This document shows, one piece after another, positions 8,473 through 17,096 of a stretch of DNA of 34,400 nt. Position 1 is the first letter of the stretch, and every line of letters begins with the position of its first letter. The stretch spans positions 1 through 34,400 of the forward strand of contig JANXZF010000057.1 of assembly GCA_025355665.1 (NCBI GenBank). Direction: 5' to 3'. A model generated the notes under the pieces. It saw nothing but the letters and a program-made list of their open reading frames with translations, made no database searches and was not told the origin of the DNA. A program made the position numbers and the translations under genes. This DNA is from Actinomycetes bacterium (lineage in GTDB: Bacteria > Actinomycetota > Actinomycetes > Nanopelagicales > Nanopelagicaceae).

Positions 8473-9429
8473 GTGCAGCCTCTCGTAAGTGGGGTTACTG
8501 CCGCCCTAATCGGAATCCATGATCTAGACAACCAACTAGGATTTTGGCGCGAAGAATTGGGCTGGAACATCATTGAGGAAGGCGCAATCTCAAGTGTAGT
8601 TGCAAGAGAACTTTATCGGGTCGATGGTGAAATTAGGGTTTGGAAATTGGCTCCAGTGGAAGCCGACTCCGGCCAACTTTGGTTTATGCAGACGCCAAAT
8701 TCCGAGTACCTTGTTCCGCGCCATCCGCACACAAGTGAGTTGGGTTTTCATGCCGTCGATCTTTACACCAGGGATTGCATGGCCACTTATGATCAATTGC
8801 TCGCTAAAGGTTGGAAATGGCCGGCACTTCCGCAGAAATACGACGTTCCTCTAAGCGGCAAGAATATTGAAGTTATGGAAGGTTTCTGCTTTGGACCTGA
8901 GGGAAGCGATATCGTTTTTGTCGAAGCCAAGAATGCACGGTCAACTATTGTTTGGGATAAGGATCCAACGCTGGCATACACAGAATTGACATCAGTTGTG
9001 TGCGGAGTAAAGGATGTCGATCTGGCTAAGGAGTTCTTTGGACCAGAGGGTTTGGGGATGTCAATCTGGTATGACGTAACGATGATATCGAAAGGCGTTA
9101 ACATCGTGGCGGGCTTGCCGAGTGATTCGGAAATTCGACTGGTGTTTGCAGCGGGTGGTAAGACTGCACGGATAGAAATCATTAACGTGACGAATCACGA
9201 GCCAACTGCTGATTGCCGACAGATTCAGCGACCTGGGAAATCCCTTGGGCAGATTGGTTGGTCCTTTCTTACCACCGATCTCGAATTGGCGATGGCAAAG
9301 GTTGTATCCAAGCGGGGGCGATTAATCACCCGTCCCGTTCTCACGAACGATCCAATCCACGGTAGTGCTCGAGTTGTGGCTGCGGAAACGCCCGAAGGAG
9401 CATTCATAGAATTATGGGAGCAGGGCTAG
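8473..9429 (+). CDS. Two-domain VOC/glyoxalase-fold protein
   Basis: ORF begins at 8431 but GTG at 8473 avoids overlapping livF. Two repeated domains, each with a GFHAVDLYTRD or ELTSVVCGVKDVD-type VOC pattern and GPEGSDIVFVE. Confidence 0.75.
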   Translation: MQPLVSGVTAALIGIHDLDNQLGFWREELGWNIIEEGAISSVVARELYRVDGEIRVWKLAPVEADSGQLWFMQTPNSEYLVPRHPHTSELGFHAVDLYTRDCMATYDQLLAKGWKWPALPQKYDVPLSGKNIEVMEGFCFGPEGSDIVFVEAKNARSTIVWDKDPTLAYTELTSVVCGVKDVDLAKEFFGPEGLGMSIWYDVTMISKGVNIVAGLPSDSEIRLVFAAGGKTARIEIINVTNHEPTADCRQIQRPGKSLGQIGWSFLTTDLELAMAKVVSKRGRLITRPVLTNDPIHGSARVVAAETPEGAFIELWEQG

Positions 9430-9431
9430 GC

Positions 9432-10121
9432 ATGGAGCACCAGAGTTGGTCGGGCCGCATTGACTATATTCATGATGATGGTCGCCATCGTGGTCGTGAA
9501 TGGTTTACGGTAACCAAACATCAAGAAGGCTTTCGAGTGGCTCGGGCAATGTGCGAGATGGATGACACGGAGATTCTGCGCGACGTGACTTTTACAATGG
9601 CCGAAGATTTTCGCCCTGTTGAGTCGTATATCCGGCTCGTTGTTAGAGGCAAACATCGGGGGAGCGCATGGTTTACTTTTGAAGGCGAAGAAGCCAAATG
9701 CGAATCTTGGATGACTGGCCTTGGCCGAGTTAGCCAGACATTGGCTGTGCCTGGCGGAGCTGCTTCTTTCGGGTCTCATCCTGTGCTCTGCGACTGCTTT
9801 CACTCGGCACTTTATGACCATTCCAATCCAGTAAAGATTCAACCTATTGCCCAAATTCTGAATTCCTCACTTGAGCCCGATGGTTCAACCGGTCCGATGC
9901 TTGGTCAATGGGCAATCAGCATGGAGTTCATCGGCGAAGAGTCGGTAACAGTGCCGGCTGGCACATTTGACACACACCATTATCGTTTTCATCTCGATAA
10001 TTACGGCTGGGCACCGGAAGATATTTGGGTGATGCCGGGGTCGCGTCAGTTGGTAAAGATTCGATGGGACGTACTCAAGACCACGTATGTGTTGGCCGAA
10101 CTAAGTGGAACTCCAGTATGA
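9432..10121 (+). CDS. Uncharacterised protein, possibly DUF3108-like beta-barrel
   Basis: ORF; ATG at 9432 just after the VOC stop. Contains ESVTVPAGTFDTHHYRFHLDN...DIWVMPGSRQLVKIRWD, similar in layout to DUF3108-type proteins. Confidence 0.6.
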   Translation: MEHQSWSGRIDYIHDDGRHRGREWFTVTKHQEGFRVARAMCEMDDTEILRDVTFTMAEDFRPVESYIRLVVRGKHRGSAWFTFEGEEAKCESWMTGLGRVSQTLAVPGGAASFGSHPVLCDCFHSALYDHSNPVKIQPIAQILNSSLEPDGSTGPMLGQWAISMEFIGEESVTVPAGTFDTHHYRFHLDNYGWAPEDIWVMPGSRQLVKIRWDVLKTTYVLAELSGTPV

Positions 10122-10567
10122 GTCAGCTTCGCGACGTTCTAAATAGCGTTGCTGGAGTTTGGGATGGAACGTATTCTCATTTTGCGTTAGACGGAACCCT
10201 TCTCGAGAAATATGCATGCCACCAAGAAACTCGGATGGATGGGGACAGTTGGTTCGAAAGGGTCGTTTACAGGCGTGAAGACCAGCCCGAGGAAGTGCTC
10301 GATTTTCGTGCCCAAATCGTTGGGGAGAACCTCCTTTTTGAGGATGACAACTTTGTCGGAAGAACGATTCCGGCAACGCCACAGATGTTTCTCTTTCCAT
10401 ATTCCTGGAAAGATAGGCCAAACCTCAAAATTCTCGAACTTGTTTATCTTGTTAACGAGAATTATCGAACACGGCATTGGCAGCATTTTGAAAATGATCG
10501 ACTGGTAAAAACATCTATGATCGAAGAAACAAGAACTCCAAACGGCAAGGTTGCTATCTGGAGATAG
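10118..10567 (+). CDS. Uncharacterised small protein (149 aa), DUF3598-like (lipocalin-like) guess
   Basis: ATGA overlap with the upstream gene gives start MSQLRDVLNSVAGVWDGTYSHFALDGTLLEKY. Confidence 0.6.
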   Translation: MSQLRDVLNSVAGVWDGTYSHFALDGTLLEKYACHQETRMDGDSWFERVVYRREDQPEEVLDFRAQIVGENLLFEDDNFVGRTIPATPQMFLFPYSWKDRPNLKILELVYLVNENYRTRHWQHFENDRLVKTSMIEETRTPNGKVAIWR

Positions 10568-10620
10568 TCCAAATTACAGATGGAGAAAATTTCAACTTCA
10601 TCTGCCATCTCAAAATATTG

Positions 10621-10653
10621 AGGTTGCCTTTACGTGTCACGTGAAGGCAACCT
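10621..10653. terminator. Near-perfect 33-bp palindrome between convergent genes, candidate bidirectional terminator
   Basis: AGGTTGCCTTTACGTG-t-CACGTGAAGGCAACCT: 16-bp arms with one T-G mismatch, between stops of the 10118 (+) and 10652 (-) genes. Confidence 0.7.
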
Positions 10654-11341
10654 AGACATGCGCCCCGATTTTAGTCACACCTAGGAATGCTGCCGCCAGT
10701 ACACAGAACCAGATTGTGTGTACCCACGGGAGGCTTCTTTTTAGTGAAAGGACAACTGCACCTTCGGCCTCAGCATCTGAATTGCCGGCCAGGATCTTTC
10801 CCATGGCTGGACCGAACGCAACGAGTGTCCTTCGGATTTGGATGCCACCGAAAATTGCAAACGAATAAAAAAGAACTTTCAGTGCCAACCACCTTGGATT
10901 AGTGGTAACCCCAAAAGGATTATTCGCGAAAAGCACATACAGGCTCACAGCAGCAAGTACGACCACTAAGACGTAACGAATCGATAGGTCGATTCTTCTT
11001 ATTAGGGCCGCACGAGCGTCACCATGCGAACGGTAATTCCTCACGACTAGGTACAACCAAATGAGGGCACCTATCCAAGTTACAATTGCGAGAAGTGGAG
11101 ATAGGAATGTCGCGCCCTTGTTGTCTACCACCATTAGTGAAACTCCGGTTGGCAAAATAAGAACGAGACATACCCGTGGTGACATGTCTACAAACTCCAT
11201 GATCTTCGCTGCCGTTGCCCGCGCATCGAGAGATAACTCTTGTTTAACTATGAATCTACTGGCGTAGTAGACCCCCATGTCAGCACCAAGCCAATAAACA
11301 AATAGAACAATGTGAATGAAGATCAGGATTTCGCGTATCAC
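10652..11341 (-). CDS. Small integral membrane protein
   Basis: ORF track starts at 11566, overlapping the cupin gene; GTG at 11341 follows the cupin stop and gives MIREILIFIHIVLFVYWLGADMGVYYASRFIV with several hydrophobic segments. Confidence 0.7.
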   Translation of the reverse strand: MIREILIFIHIVLFVYWLGADMGVYYASRFIVKQELSLDARATAAKIMEFVDMSPRVCLVLILPTGVSLMVVDNKGATFLSPLLAIVTWIGALIWLYLVVRNYRSHGDARAALIRRIDLSIRYVLVVVLAAVSLYVLFANNPFGVTTNPRWLALKVLFYSFAIFGGIQIRRTLVAFGPAMGKILAGNSDAEAEGAVVLSLKRSLPWVHTIWFCVLAAAFLGVTKIGAHV

Positions 11342-11342
11342 G

Positions 11343-12122
11343 CTACATACCGTCCCCGTCCCAACGTCCCGCAGAACGGGAGCGGACCGGTAGCGTTGAG
11401 ATAATGGGTGCTGGAATTGGCATTCCGGCCTTCCAGGCACGTCCTTGGCCCCAGATGTGTGCGTTCTCGCCAGTTCGCTCGTCTTTGTGCTCAAGCGATC
11501 GTGGTTCTGGCCACTCTGCATGTGAATGACCGTGTTCTTTAGCGCCGTCGCCGTGTGAATGGTCATGATCTAGACCAAGTGCAACCAGGCTCTTGTCGGT
11601 GCCTGCGCCATGCTCTACATAATCAACATCCGGCTTTCCGAGTGAGCGTTGATAATCTACGGACTTCTTTAGCAACGCCAATTCCTCTGGAGTACGGGGT
11701 GAAGGAAGTTGAGCTAAATCGTGGCTGGATTGCGACCAAGTCATGCGTCCGCCTTCAGGGCCATAATTTACTGCCTCGGCGCCCCAGCGAACCCATTCAT
11801 TTTGGCTATACCAATTCTGTAATTCTCCGTCAGAACGAATCAACCAGGTTGCTCCACCTTCCATTGTGACAAAGTGGCCGTGCTTTACGCGAGCCGGACG
11901 GAAGAAGTAGACGCCAGGCTTTGTGTCGCCGAAGTTATACGCCTGGTGACCTTGGAGTGTATAGGCCTCTTCGTAACATGGATGATGCGCCAATCGATGA
12001 TCCGTCCATCCCTCTCTCGCGCGAACCAAACGAGTGTAGAAACCGGTAACTGGGTCAATCTTCAAATACTTGATCAGGAGTCCAGGCATGGGGCCGGGGT
12101 TTGGAACTTCATCCCACTTCAT
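11343..12122 (-). CDS. Cupin-like protein with internal His-rich segment
   Basis: ATG start; HHPCYEEAYTLQGHQAYNF...PGVYFFRPARVKHGHFVTMEGGATWLIRSDGEL, then LDHDHSHGDGAKEHGHSHAEWPEPRSLEHKDE. Confidence 0.7.
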   Translation of the reverse strand: MKWDEVPNPGPMPGLLIKYLKIDPVTGFYTRLVRAREGWTDHRLAHHPCYEEAYTLQGHQAYNFGDTKPGVYFFRPARVKHGHFVTMEGGATWLIRSDGELQNWYSQNEWVRWGAEAVNYGPEGGRMTWSQSSHDLAQLPSPRTPEELALLKKSVDYQRSLGKPDVDYVEHGAGTDKSLVALGLDHDHSHGDGAKEHGHSHAEWPEPRSLEHKDERTGENAHIWGQGRAWKAGMPIPAPIISTLPVRSRSAGRWDGDGM

Positions 12123-12142
12123 GGCCTCGCTGTCTTTGATTG

Positions 12143-12538
12143 TTATGTCTCCACTCGCGTCAGCCCATCGAGGAGCCTTAACACTATCGACGGCGTCAAA
12201 CCCGCGTCACCGTATTCACGGTAGTGAAGAATCTTCGTGCCCTCTTTAAAGAAAATCGAATCCATTGGAACGCCTTTAGGCATTTGAATGTAGCCACCCT
12301 TGCCCAAGGTCTGGTTACCAATGCGCATTTCACCATCAATTACGTAGTACTCGGAATTCGCATGATGTATGCCAGCGCCACGATTCCAATCTGTGTGAAA
12401 GTCAACGCGAAGGGAACATGAACCATCTTCTTCGTCAACGCTCAAGCGACGTTCACTCGCACGACCATTTCCTCCGACTAATTCAGCACCATGCCAGACA
12501 TAATCAATTTCGTTAATGACTTCAACGTGTGGACGCAT
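12143..12538 (-). CDS. Single-domain cupin protein
   Basis: GAGIHHANSEYYVIDGEMRIGNQTLGKGGYIQMPKGVPMDSIFFKEGTKILHYREYG, typical cupin motifs. Confidence 0.8.
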   Translation of the reverse strand: MRPHVEVINEIDYVWHGAELVGGNGRASERRLSVDEEDGSCSLRVDFHTDWNRGAGIHHANSEYYVIDGEMRIGNQTLGKGGYIQMPKGVPMDSIFFKEGTKILHYREYGDAGLTPSIVLRLLDGLTRVET

Positions 12539-12576
12539 GAACTCCCCCTAGTTATTATTAACAACACTTGCGCGCT

Positions 12577-12593
12577 GTTCCGCTATGCGGAAA
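12577..12593. promoter_or_regulatory. IclR-type palindrome GTTCCGCTATGCGGAAA
   Basis: Perfect TTCCGC-TAT-GCGGAA palindrome 39 bp upstream of the cupin start at 12538. Confidence 0.6.
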
Positions 12594-12647
12594 AAGCTTC
12601 CAATGACAGATGCGACAGTAGCGATGCAGAACGACTTTCGCAAGAGA

Positions 12648-14189
12648 TTATCGGGGCGGTTCTTCGGAATATTGGTCGCGCAAATCTCGCTTTAATACCT
12701 TGCCGGAGGCATTCCTGGGTAGGGCTTGAGCAAAAAAGAACTTCGAGGGAACCTTATAGCCAGCCAGGAATTGACGCGTGTGCGCATCCAATTCTTCTCT
12801 AGTTATTTCCTTTCCGCTGCGTGAAACGACAATGGCAACGACTCGTTCGCCCCAGGTTTCATCCTTTAGCCCGATAACTGCGCACTCCGCAATGTCGAGG
12901 TGTTTGGCCAATACTTCTTCTATTTCTCGTGGGTAAATATTGACGCCACCTGAAATTACCAAGTCTTTCTTTCGATCCACTACGGAGATATATCCTTCGT
13001 TATCGCGAATCACGATATCGCCACATGTTAGGAATCCATCTGGCGTGGTGCACGCGGCTGTGGCCTCATCATCTTTCAGATAGCCGTTCATCAAGTACGG
13101 AGAACGTGAGTAGAGCTCACCTGGTTGGCCGTCGGGCGTGGGCGTTCCGTCTTCATTCACAATTCGAACTTCCGTCATAAACCAGGGAGGTCCGACTGAA
13201 CCTGCTTTCCGAAGGGCGTCAACTGGTCGAAGATTCGTGACTATGCTAGCTTCCGTCGAGCCGTACATTTCATGGACTCCTGCCGTGGGAAAGAGTCTTA
13301 GGACCCACTCTTTGAGCGCTACTGGAAGCGCTGCGGCGTTGAAGTACAAGCAATCTAGGCTTGATAAATCCTTCGACCTCACCACGTCATCGCCAAGAGC
13401 ACGCATCATTTGAGCGTGGGTGGGAACTAGAAACATAGATTGGATCTTGTACTTCACAACCATATCTAGCGTTTCAGCAGCGTCAAACTTTCTTTGAATT
13501 ACTAGAGTGCCGCCAGTGAATAGTCCGGTATAGGCGAAGGCGAATCCTGCGCCGTGATACATGGGGGCAACCGCAATAGTTGTACGACCTGGACCAAGCC
13601 GCCACTCAAGCGCGGTGGCATAAAATGTTAAACAACGGGAACGATGCGAGATTAGAACACCTTTAGGCTTGCCGGTGGTGCCCGACGTATATGCGATGCA
13701 AAACGGCTCTCTCTCATCGACTCTGATCTCAGGGTCAACTGCCGTCGCCTGGCTTATAACCGATTCGTAATTCGGGTGAATTCCCGTTCCCTCAACGGCC
13801 CATACTATTTCGGGTAATCGCGCTGGCAAAAATGAAAGCAGCGCTTGGTCATAGATAAGAGCCTTCGCCTCGGAATGTGACAATATGTAAGAGTTCTCTT
13901 CAGCGGTTTGACGCGGATTAATAGGGACGATTGGCAATCCAGCCATGGCGCATCCCGCCGCGATTTCAGGATATTCCATCCGATTACCCAACAGGATTGC
14001 AACTGGTTGGCCGGGAGTTAGGTTTGCCGCAATCAGCGAATTGGCTAATCTGCAAGCGCGTTCGTGCAGTTCTCGATAGGTAATGGAGCGCTCTCCATCG
14101 ATTATCGCAGTTACGTTGGGAGAAGCAACTGCAAATTCTCGAATACCGTTTGCAATATTTAGTGGGGCGCCGCCTGGATGTATGGTCAT
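12648..14189 (-). CDS. Acyl-CoA synthetase / AMP-dependent synthetase and ligase
   Basis: FCIAYTSGTTGKPKGVLISHRS, YGSTEASIV, LTCGDIVIRDNEGYISVVDRKKDLVISGGVNIYPREIEEVL, PRNASGKVLKRDLR. ATG at 14189 overlaps the upstream VOC stop. Confidence 0.95.
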   Translation of the reverse strand: MTIHPGGAPLNIANGIREFAVASPNVTAIIDGERSITYRELHERACRLANSLIAANLTPGQPVAILLGNRMEYPEIAAGCAMAGLPIVPINPRQTAEENSYILSHSEAKALIYDQALLSFLPARLPEIVWAVEGTGIHPNYESVISQATAVDPEIRVDEREPFCIAYTSGTTGKPKGVLISHRSRCLTFYATALEWRLGPGRTTIAVAPMYHGAGFAFAYTGLFTGGTLVIQRKFDAAETLDMVVKYKIQSMFLVPTHAQMMRALGDDVVRSKDLSSLDCLYFNAAALPVALKEWVLRLFPTAGVHEMYGSTEASIVTNLRPVDALRKAGSVGPPWFMTEVRIVNEDGTPTPDGQPGELYSRSPYLMNGYLKDDEATAACTTPDGFLTCGDIVIRDNEGYISVVDRKKDLVISGGVNIYPREIEEVLAKHLDIAECAVIGLKDETWGERVVAIVVSRSGKEITREELDAHTRQFLAGYKVPSKFFFAQALPRNASGKVLKRDLRDQYSEEPPR

Positions 14190-15109
14190 AGTTTTGAATC
14201 CTCCAGACACCAGAGTTCGAAAGCAACTCCTGCGGGCGAAATTGCCCTGACCGCATTTCTGAGTTTACCTTCTAAGCGGGCCGACACGAATGGTGTCTGC
14301 TCTAGACCTAGCAGCATTTGTTGCGCAAATTCCATGGCGTTAGGGAGATCGACTTTGAACACCACCGGGCCAAATTCGGCCGCTAATGGGGTGAATTGCT
14401 TCAGCGACCTTTCTGGACTCAGCTGAGATGAAACCAATTCGACCTTCGCTCTGTTGGTTGAGTCGGGTCCCCGCCAGTACAAAGCAAACCGCATCTCTAG
14501 TCCAGGCTCAGGCAATTCCATCAGGCCAACCATCGGAGTTCCATCGAAAGGCGTGTCGCGTAATTGTGTTAAGCCAGCCCGCTTATTCCAGAAGTCACTG
14601 TCTAAGCGAGTGTCTTGTACTAAGTTAACAAAAGCATTGATTTCCGAAAAAGCTAAACTTGAATTTCTATCCAGGAGACTATCTCTCAGAATAGTGCCAC
14701 CGACCAAGACTACGCTCAATCCCTCTGGGCCCAGTATTCGACATTCCTGTACCGATTTTCCATCCAGTTCCCACTCCGCTATCGGAAGAGGAAAGTATTC
14801 TTTGGATTTTGCGTACTCAATTGCCGTTGCCATGTCTCGGGCGTATATATCGATGGTGTATCCGCGAATATCGAGTGGTCCATACTTTGGAGGCGCAAGT
14901 GAAGTTTCCACAATTCTAATTCCGGGAATCGCGCCTGGCGTCCGCATGATGATTTGAGTTCGAGCCCCGATAAGGCCGTAAAGAATTTCGGATGCATCAG
15001 ACGAAAGTTCCTCTAAATGGAAAACCTCCAAACCGAAGTTCTTGAAAAATTCAACCGCAATCTTTAGATCATTTGCTCCGACAACAGCGTGATCAGGCGC
15101 AGCAAGCAT
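14186..15109 (-). CDS. Two-domain VOC/glyoxalase-fold protein (paralogous to 8473-9429)
   Basis: Start MLAAPDHAVVGANDLKIAVEFFKNFGLEV; GYTIDIYARDMATAIEYA, GPEGLSVVLVGG. The ORF-track N-terminal extension overlaps the divergent MaoC gene and is rejected. Confidence 0.72.
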   Translation of the reverse strand: MLAAPDHAVVGANDLKIAVEFFKNFGLEVFHLEELSSDASEILYGLIGARTQIIMRTPGAIPGIRIVETSLAPPKYGPLDIRGYTIDIYARDMATAIEYAKSKEYFPLPIAEWELDGKSVQECRILGPEGLSVVLVGGTILRDSLLDRNSSLAFSEINAFVNLVQDTRLDSDFWNKRAGLTQLRDTPFDGTPMVGLMELPEPGLEMRFALYWRGPDSTNRAKVELVSSQLSPERSLKQFTPLAAEFGPVVFKVDLPNAMEFAQQMLLGLEQTPFVSARLEGKLRNAVRAISPAGVAFELWCLEDSKL

Positions 15110-15167
15110 TAAGCCTCCAAATATGTTTGATCGAGAATAACCAGTATCATTTGGGGATATAAGACGC

Positions 15168-15184
15168 TTTCCTTCCGGTGGAAC
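15168..15184. promoter_or_regulatory. Candidate IclR-type operator TTTCCTTCCGGTGGAAC
   Basis: Imperfect inverted repeat TTCC/GGAA in the divergent region between VOC (-) and MaoC (+) genes. Confidence 0.4.
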
Positions 15185-15217
15185 AAAGCGAAATCGAGAA
15201 TTAGGGGCGAGGTTGAT

Positions 15218-15742
15218 ATGACTAAACATGAAGCTGTTTTGGGCCGATTCTTTGAAGATTATGTTGTTGGCGATACGTACGAACATCCCTTTGGAAGAAC
15301 TATTGGTGAAGCTGATAACACTTGGTTCACCTTGCTTACGTGCAATACAAATCAAAACCATTTTAACGTGGAGTTTGCAAAATCGAATCCAATTACTCAA
15401 GGTCGCGTGATTGTTAACTCTGGTCTCACGCTTGCGATGGTACTTGGTATTAGCGTCATGGACATGAGTCAGAACGCGGTTGCAAATTTGGGTTGGACCG
15501 ATATCAAACTTTCGTTTCCACTTTATGTAGGCGACACTTTGTACGCGGAATCAATTTGTTTGGATGCCAGGATTTCCAAATCTCGCGACAATGTCGGCAT
15601 CATCACAATGAAAACACGTGGCCTGAATCAAGATGGGGAAGAAGTCGCCTCCATGTTTCGAACCGTCATGATTGCAAAGCGAACATCCGGATTAGGGCGC
15701 GACTACTTTCCCAAGGCAAAAACTGGAGAATTGACCCTTTAA
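15218..15742 (+). CDS. MaoC family dehydratase
   Basis: GRFFEDYVVGDTYEHPFGRTIGEADNTWFTLLTCNTNQNHFNVEFAK..., hot-dog fold MaoC pattern. Confidence 0.9.
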   Translation: MTKHEAVLGRFFEDYVVGDTYEHPFGRTIGEADNTWFTLLTCNTNQNHFNVEFAKSNPITQGRVIVNSGLTLAMVLGISVMDMSQNAVANLGWTDIKLSFPLYVGDTLYAESICLDARISKSRDNVGIITMKTRGLNQDGEEVASMFRTVMIAKRTSGLGRDYFPKAKTGELTL

Positions 15743-16422
15743 TTTATTCCCGTAATTCGTATTCCGGCATGGGTTTTGTATCGTCGGTTCATCGAGATCA
15801 AGTTGGCCGTTAGGGCTTCGATTTGTCCGCAGTTCCGCATTTTCCCTGCGTATACGCCGCGCATTCCCTTAATCATGTCAATTAAGGATTGCACTAGATC
15901 GGTCGCCGCTTTGTCGTCACCGGCGACCATAATGTCGATTTCGACTTCATCTAGTGACGTATCTGAAAGCAAAACAGCGGATACGTGATTGAAAGCGGAT
16001 ACAACATGACTGTCTGTGAGAATCCCTTGCGCCTGCGCGCAAGCGCTCCCTTCAGGAACGTGAAGGGCAAAAGCGCCGCTCTTATCGAAGCCCAATGGAT
16101 TCACGCAATCTATGACAATTTTGTTAGTGAGGTGGATTTTTAGGGCCTCAACTGACTCTAGATGGCTTTCCCACGGCAAAGCCAGAATAACAACGTCGGC
16201 TTGCGCCGCGCATGTTGCATTATCGGTACCGCTCACGCCGTACCCGACTTCTTGTGCTGCAGAATCTGCCTTGGTGCTATCGCGTGAGCCGAGTATCACC
16301 GTGAAACCGGCCTTGGCCAATCTATATCCGAGGCCTTTACCTTGCGCGCCAGTTCCGCCGGCAATTCCAATCACGAGGTCATTGAGTTCTTTATTTCGGT
16401 ATTGGCCCGTTGTATCTAGCAT
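15739..16422 (-). CDS. npdG: NADPH-dependent F420 reductase (F420H2:NADP oxidoreductase)
   Basis: IGIAGGTGAQGKGLGYRLAKAGFTVILGSRDSTKA...VVILALPWESHLESVEAL...IVIDCVNPLGFDKSGAFALHVPEGSACAQAQGIL...VVSAFNHVSAVLL. Confidence 0.92.
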   Translation of the reverse strand: MLDTTGQYRNKELNDLVIGIAGGTGAQGKGLGYRLAKAGFTVILGSRDSTKADSAAQEVGYGVSGTDNATCAAQADVVILALPWESHLESVEALKIHLTNKIVIDCVNPLGFDKSGAFALHVPEGSACAQAQGILTDSHVVSAFNHVSAVLLSDTSLDEVEIDIMVAGDDKAATDLVQSLIDMIKGMRGVYAGKMRNCGQIEALTANLISMNRRYKTHAGIRITGIN

Positions 16423-16445
16423 GCGCGCATACTATAAGGATGAAC

Positions 16446-17081
16446 CTATTTTCGCATTCGGTGTTCCATTATCGATCGAGTTGCACGTCCAAGGGCTGAA
16501 AGTGGTATTTGCCCTAGGTCTGTAAAATCGTCGCAATCACGCATTATGCCCGCGAAAGCCGGGTGAGAGAGTTCTTTGGCGCCATTTTTCAAATGCTCGA
16601 GTGCGGAGTTAGGTCCAAATTGTGGGTTAAATGCGTTGGAGTTTGTTACGAAATAGATAGTAGTTCCTTTTCCCGAAAAATCGGGAATAAAGCTCTGCTC
16701 GTTCGCACTCGCGAGGTCAAGTGCTATTGCTAGCTCTGCACTGGTGATTGAGGGGAGATCGGGAAGTATCACTGAGATCTTATTGCTAGCCCCAATTGCC
16801 CGACGTACATCGTTGTTGATCCCAGTCATTTGGGTAAGCGGGAAGGATCGAATACGCAAATCGGGATTAGTCGTAACATCTAGGTGATGCAATCCTACGA
16901 TCGTGATCGAGCCAACATTGGAAAGTTGAAGGATCGCGTCAATCACATCATTGGCCATTGCTCTAATTAGCGACTTTCGCTCGTTATTGGGTAGACCTTG
17001 CAACCGGGATTTTCCCGTGACGAATTGTTTCAGCGGGAGGAATACATCCCAGTTGCCGACATCATTATCTACTGGGGACAC
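16446..17081 (-). CDS. cofC: 2-phospho-L-lactate (or PEP) guanylyltransferase CofC
   Basis: VFLPLKQFVTGKSRLQGLPNNERKSLIRAMANDVIDA, VILPDLPSITSAEL, FNPQFGPNSALEHL, GTG start; adjacent to cofD and cofE. Confidence 0.85.
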   Translation of the reverse strand: MSPVDNDVGNWDVFLPLKQFVTGKSRLQGLPNNERKSLIRAMANDVIDAILQLSNVGSITIVGLHHLDVTTNPDLRIRSFPLTQMTGINNDVRRAIGASNKISVILPDLPSITSAELAIALDLASANEQSFIPDFSGKGTTIYFVTNSNAFNPQFGPNSALEHLKNGAKELSHPAFAGIMRDCDDFTDLGQIPLSALGRATRSIMEHRMRK

Positions 17082-17083
17082 AG

Positions 17084-17093
17084 TATTATCGTA
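17084..17093. promoter_or_regulatory. Candidate bidirectional -10 element (TATTATCGTA) for leaderless cofC and cofD
   Basis: + strand TATTAT with 7 nt to the cofD ATG (17097); - strand TACGAT with 6 nt to the cofC GTG (17081). Confidence 0.5.
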
Positions 17094-17096
17094 CTC

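Noticed and set aside
11342-11566. N-terminal extension of the membrane protein ORF in the ORF track
   Set aside because: Overlaps the cupin coding sequence; the GTG at 11341 right after the cupin stop is more plausible.
15110-15400. N-terminal extension of the VOC ORF
   Set aside because: Overlaps the divergent MaoC gene and the promoter region; ATG at 15109 begins a normal VOC domain.
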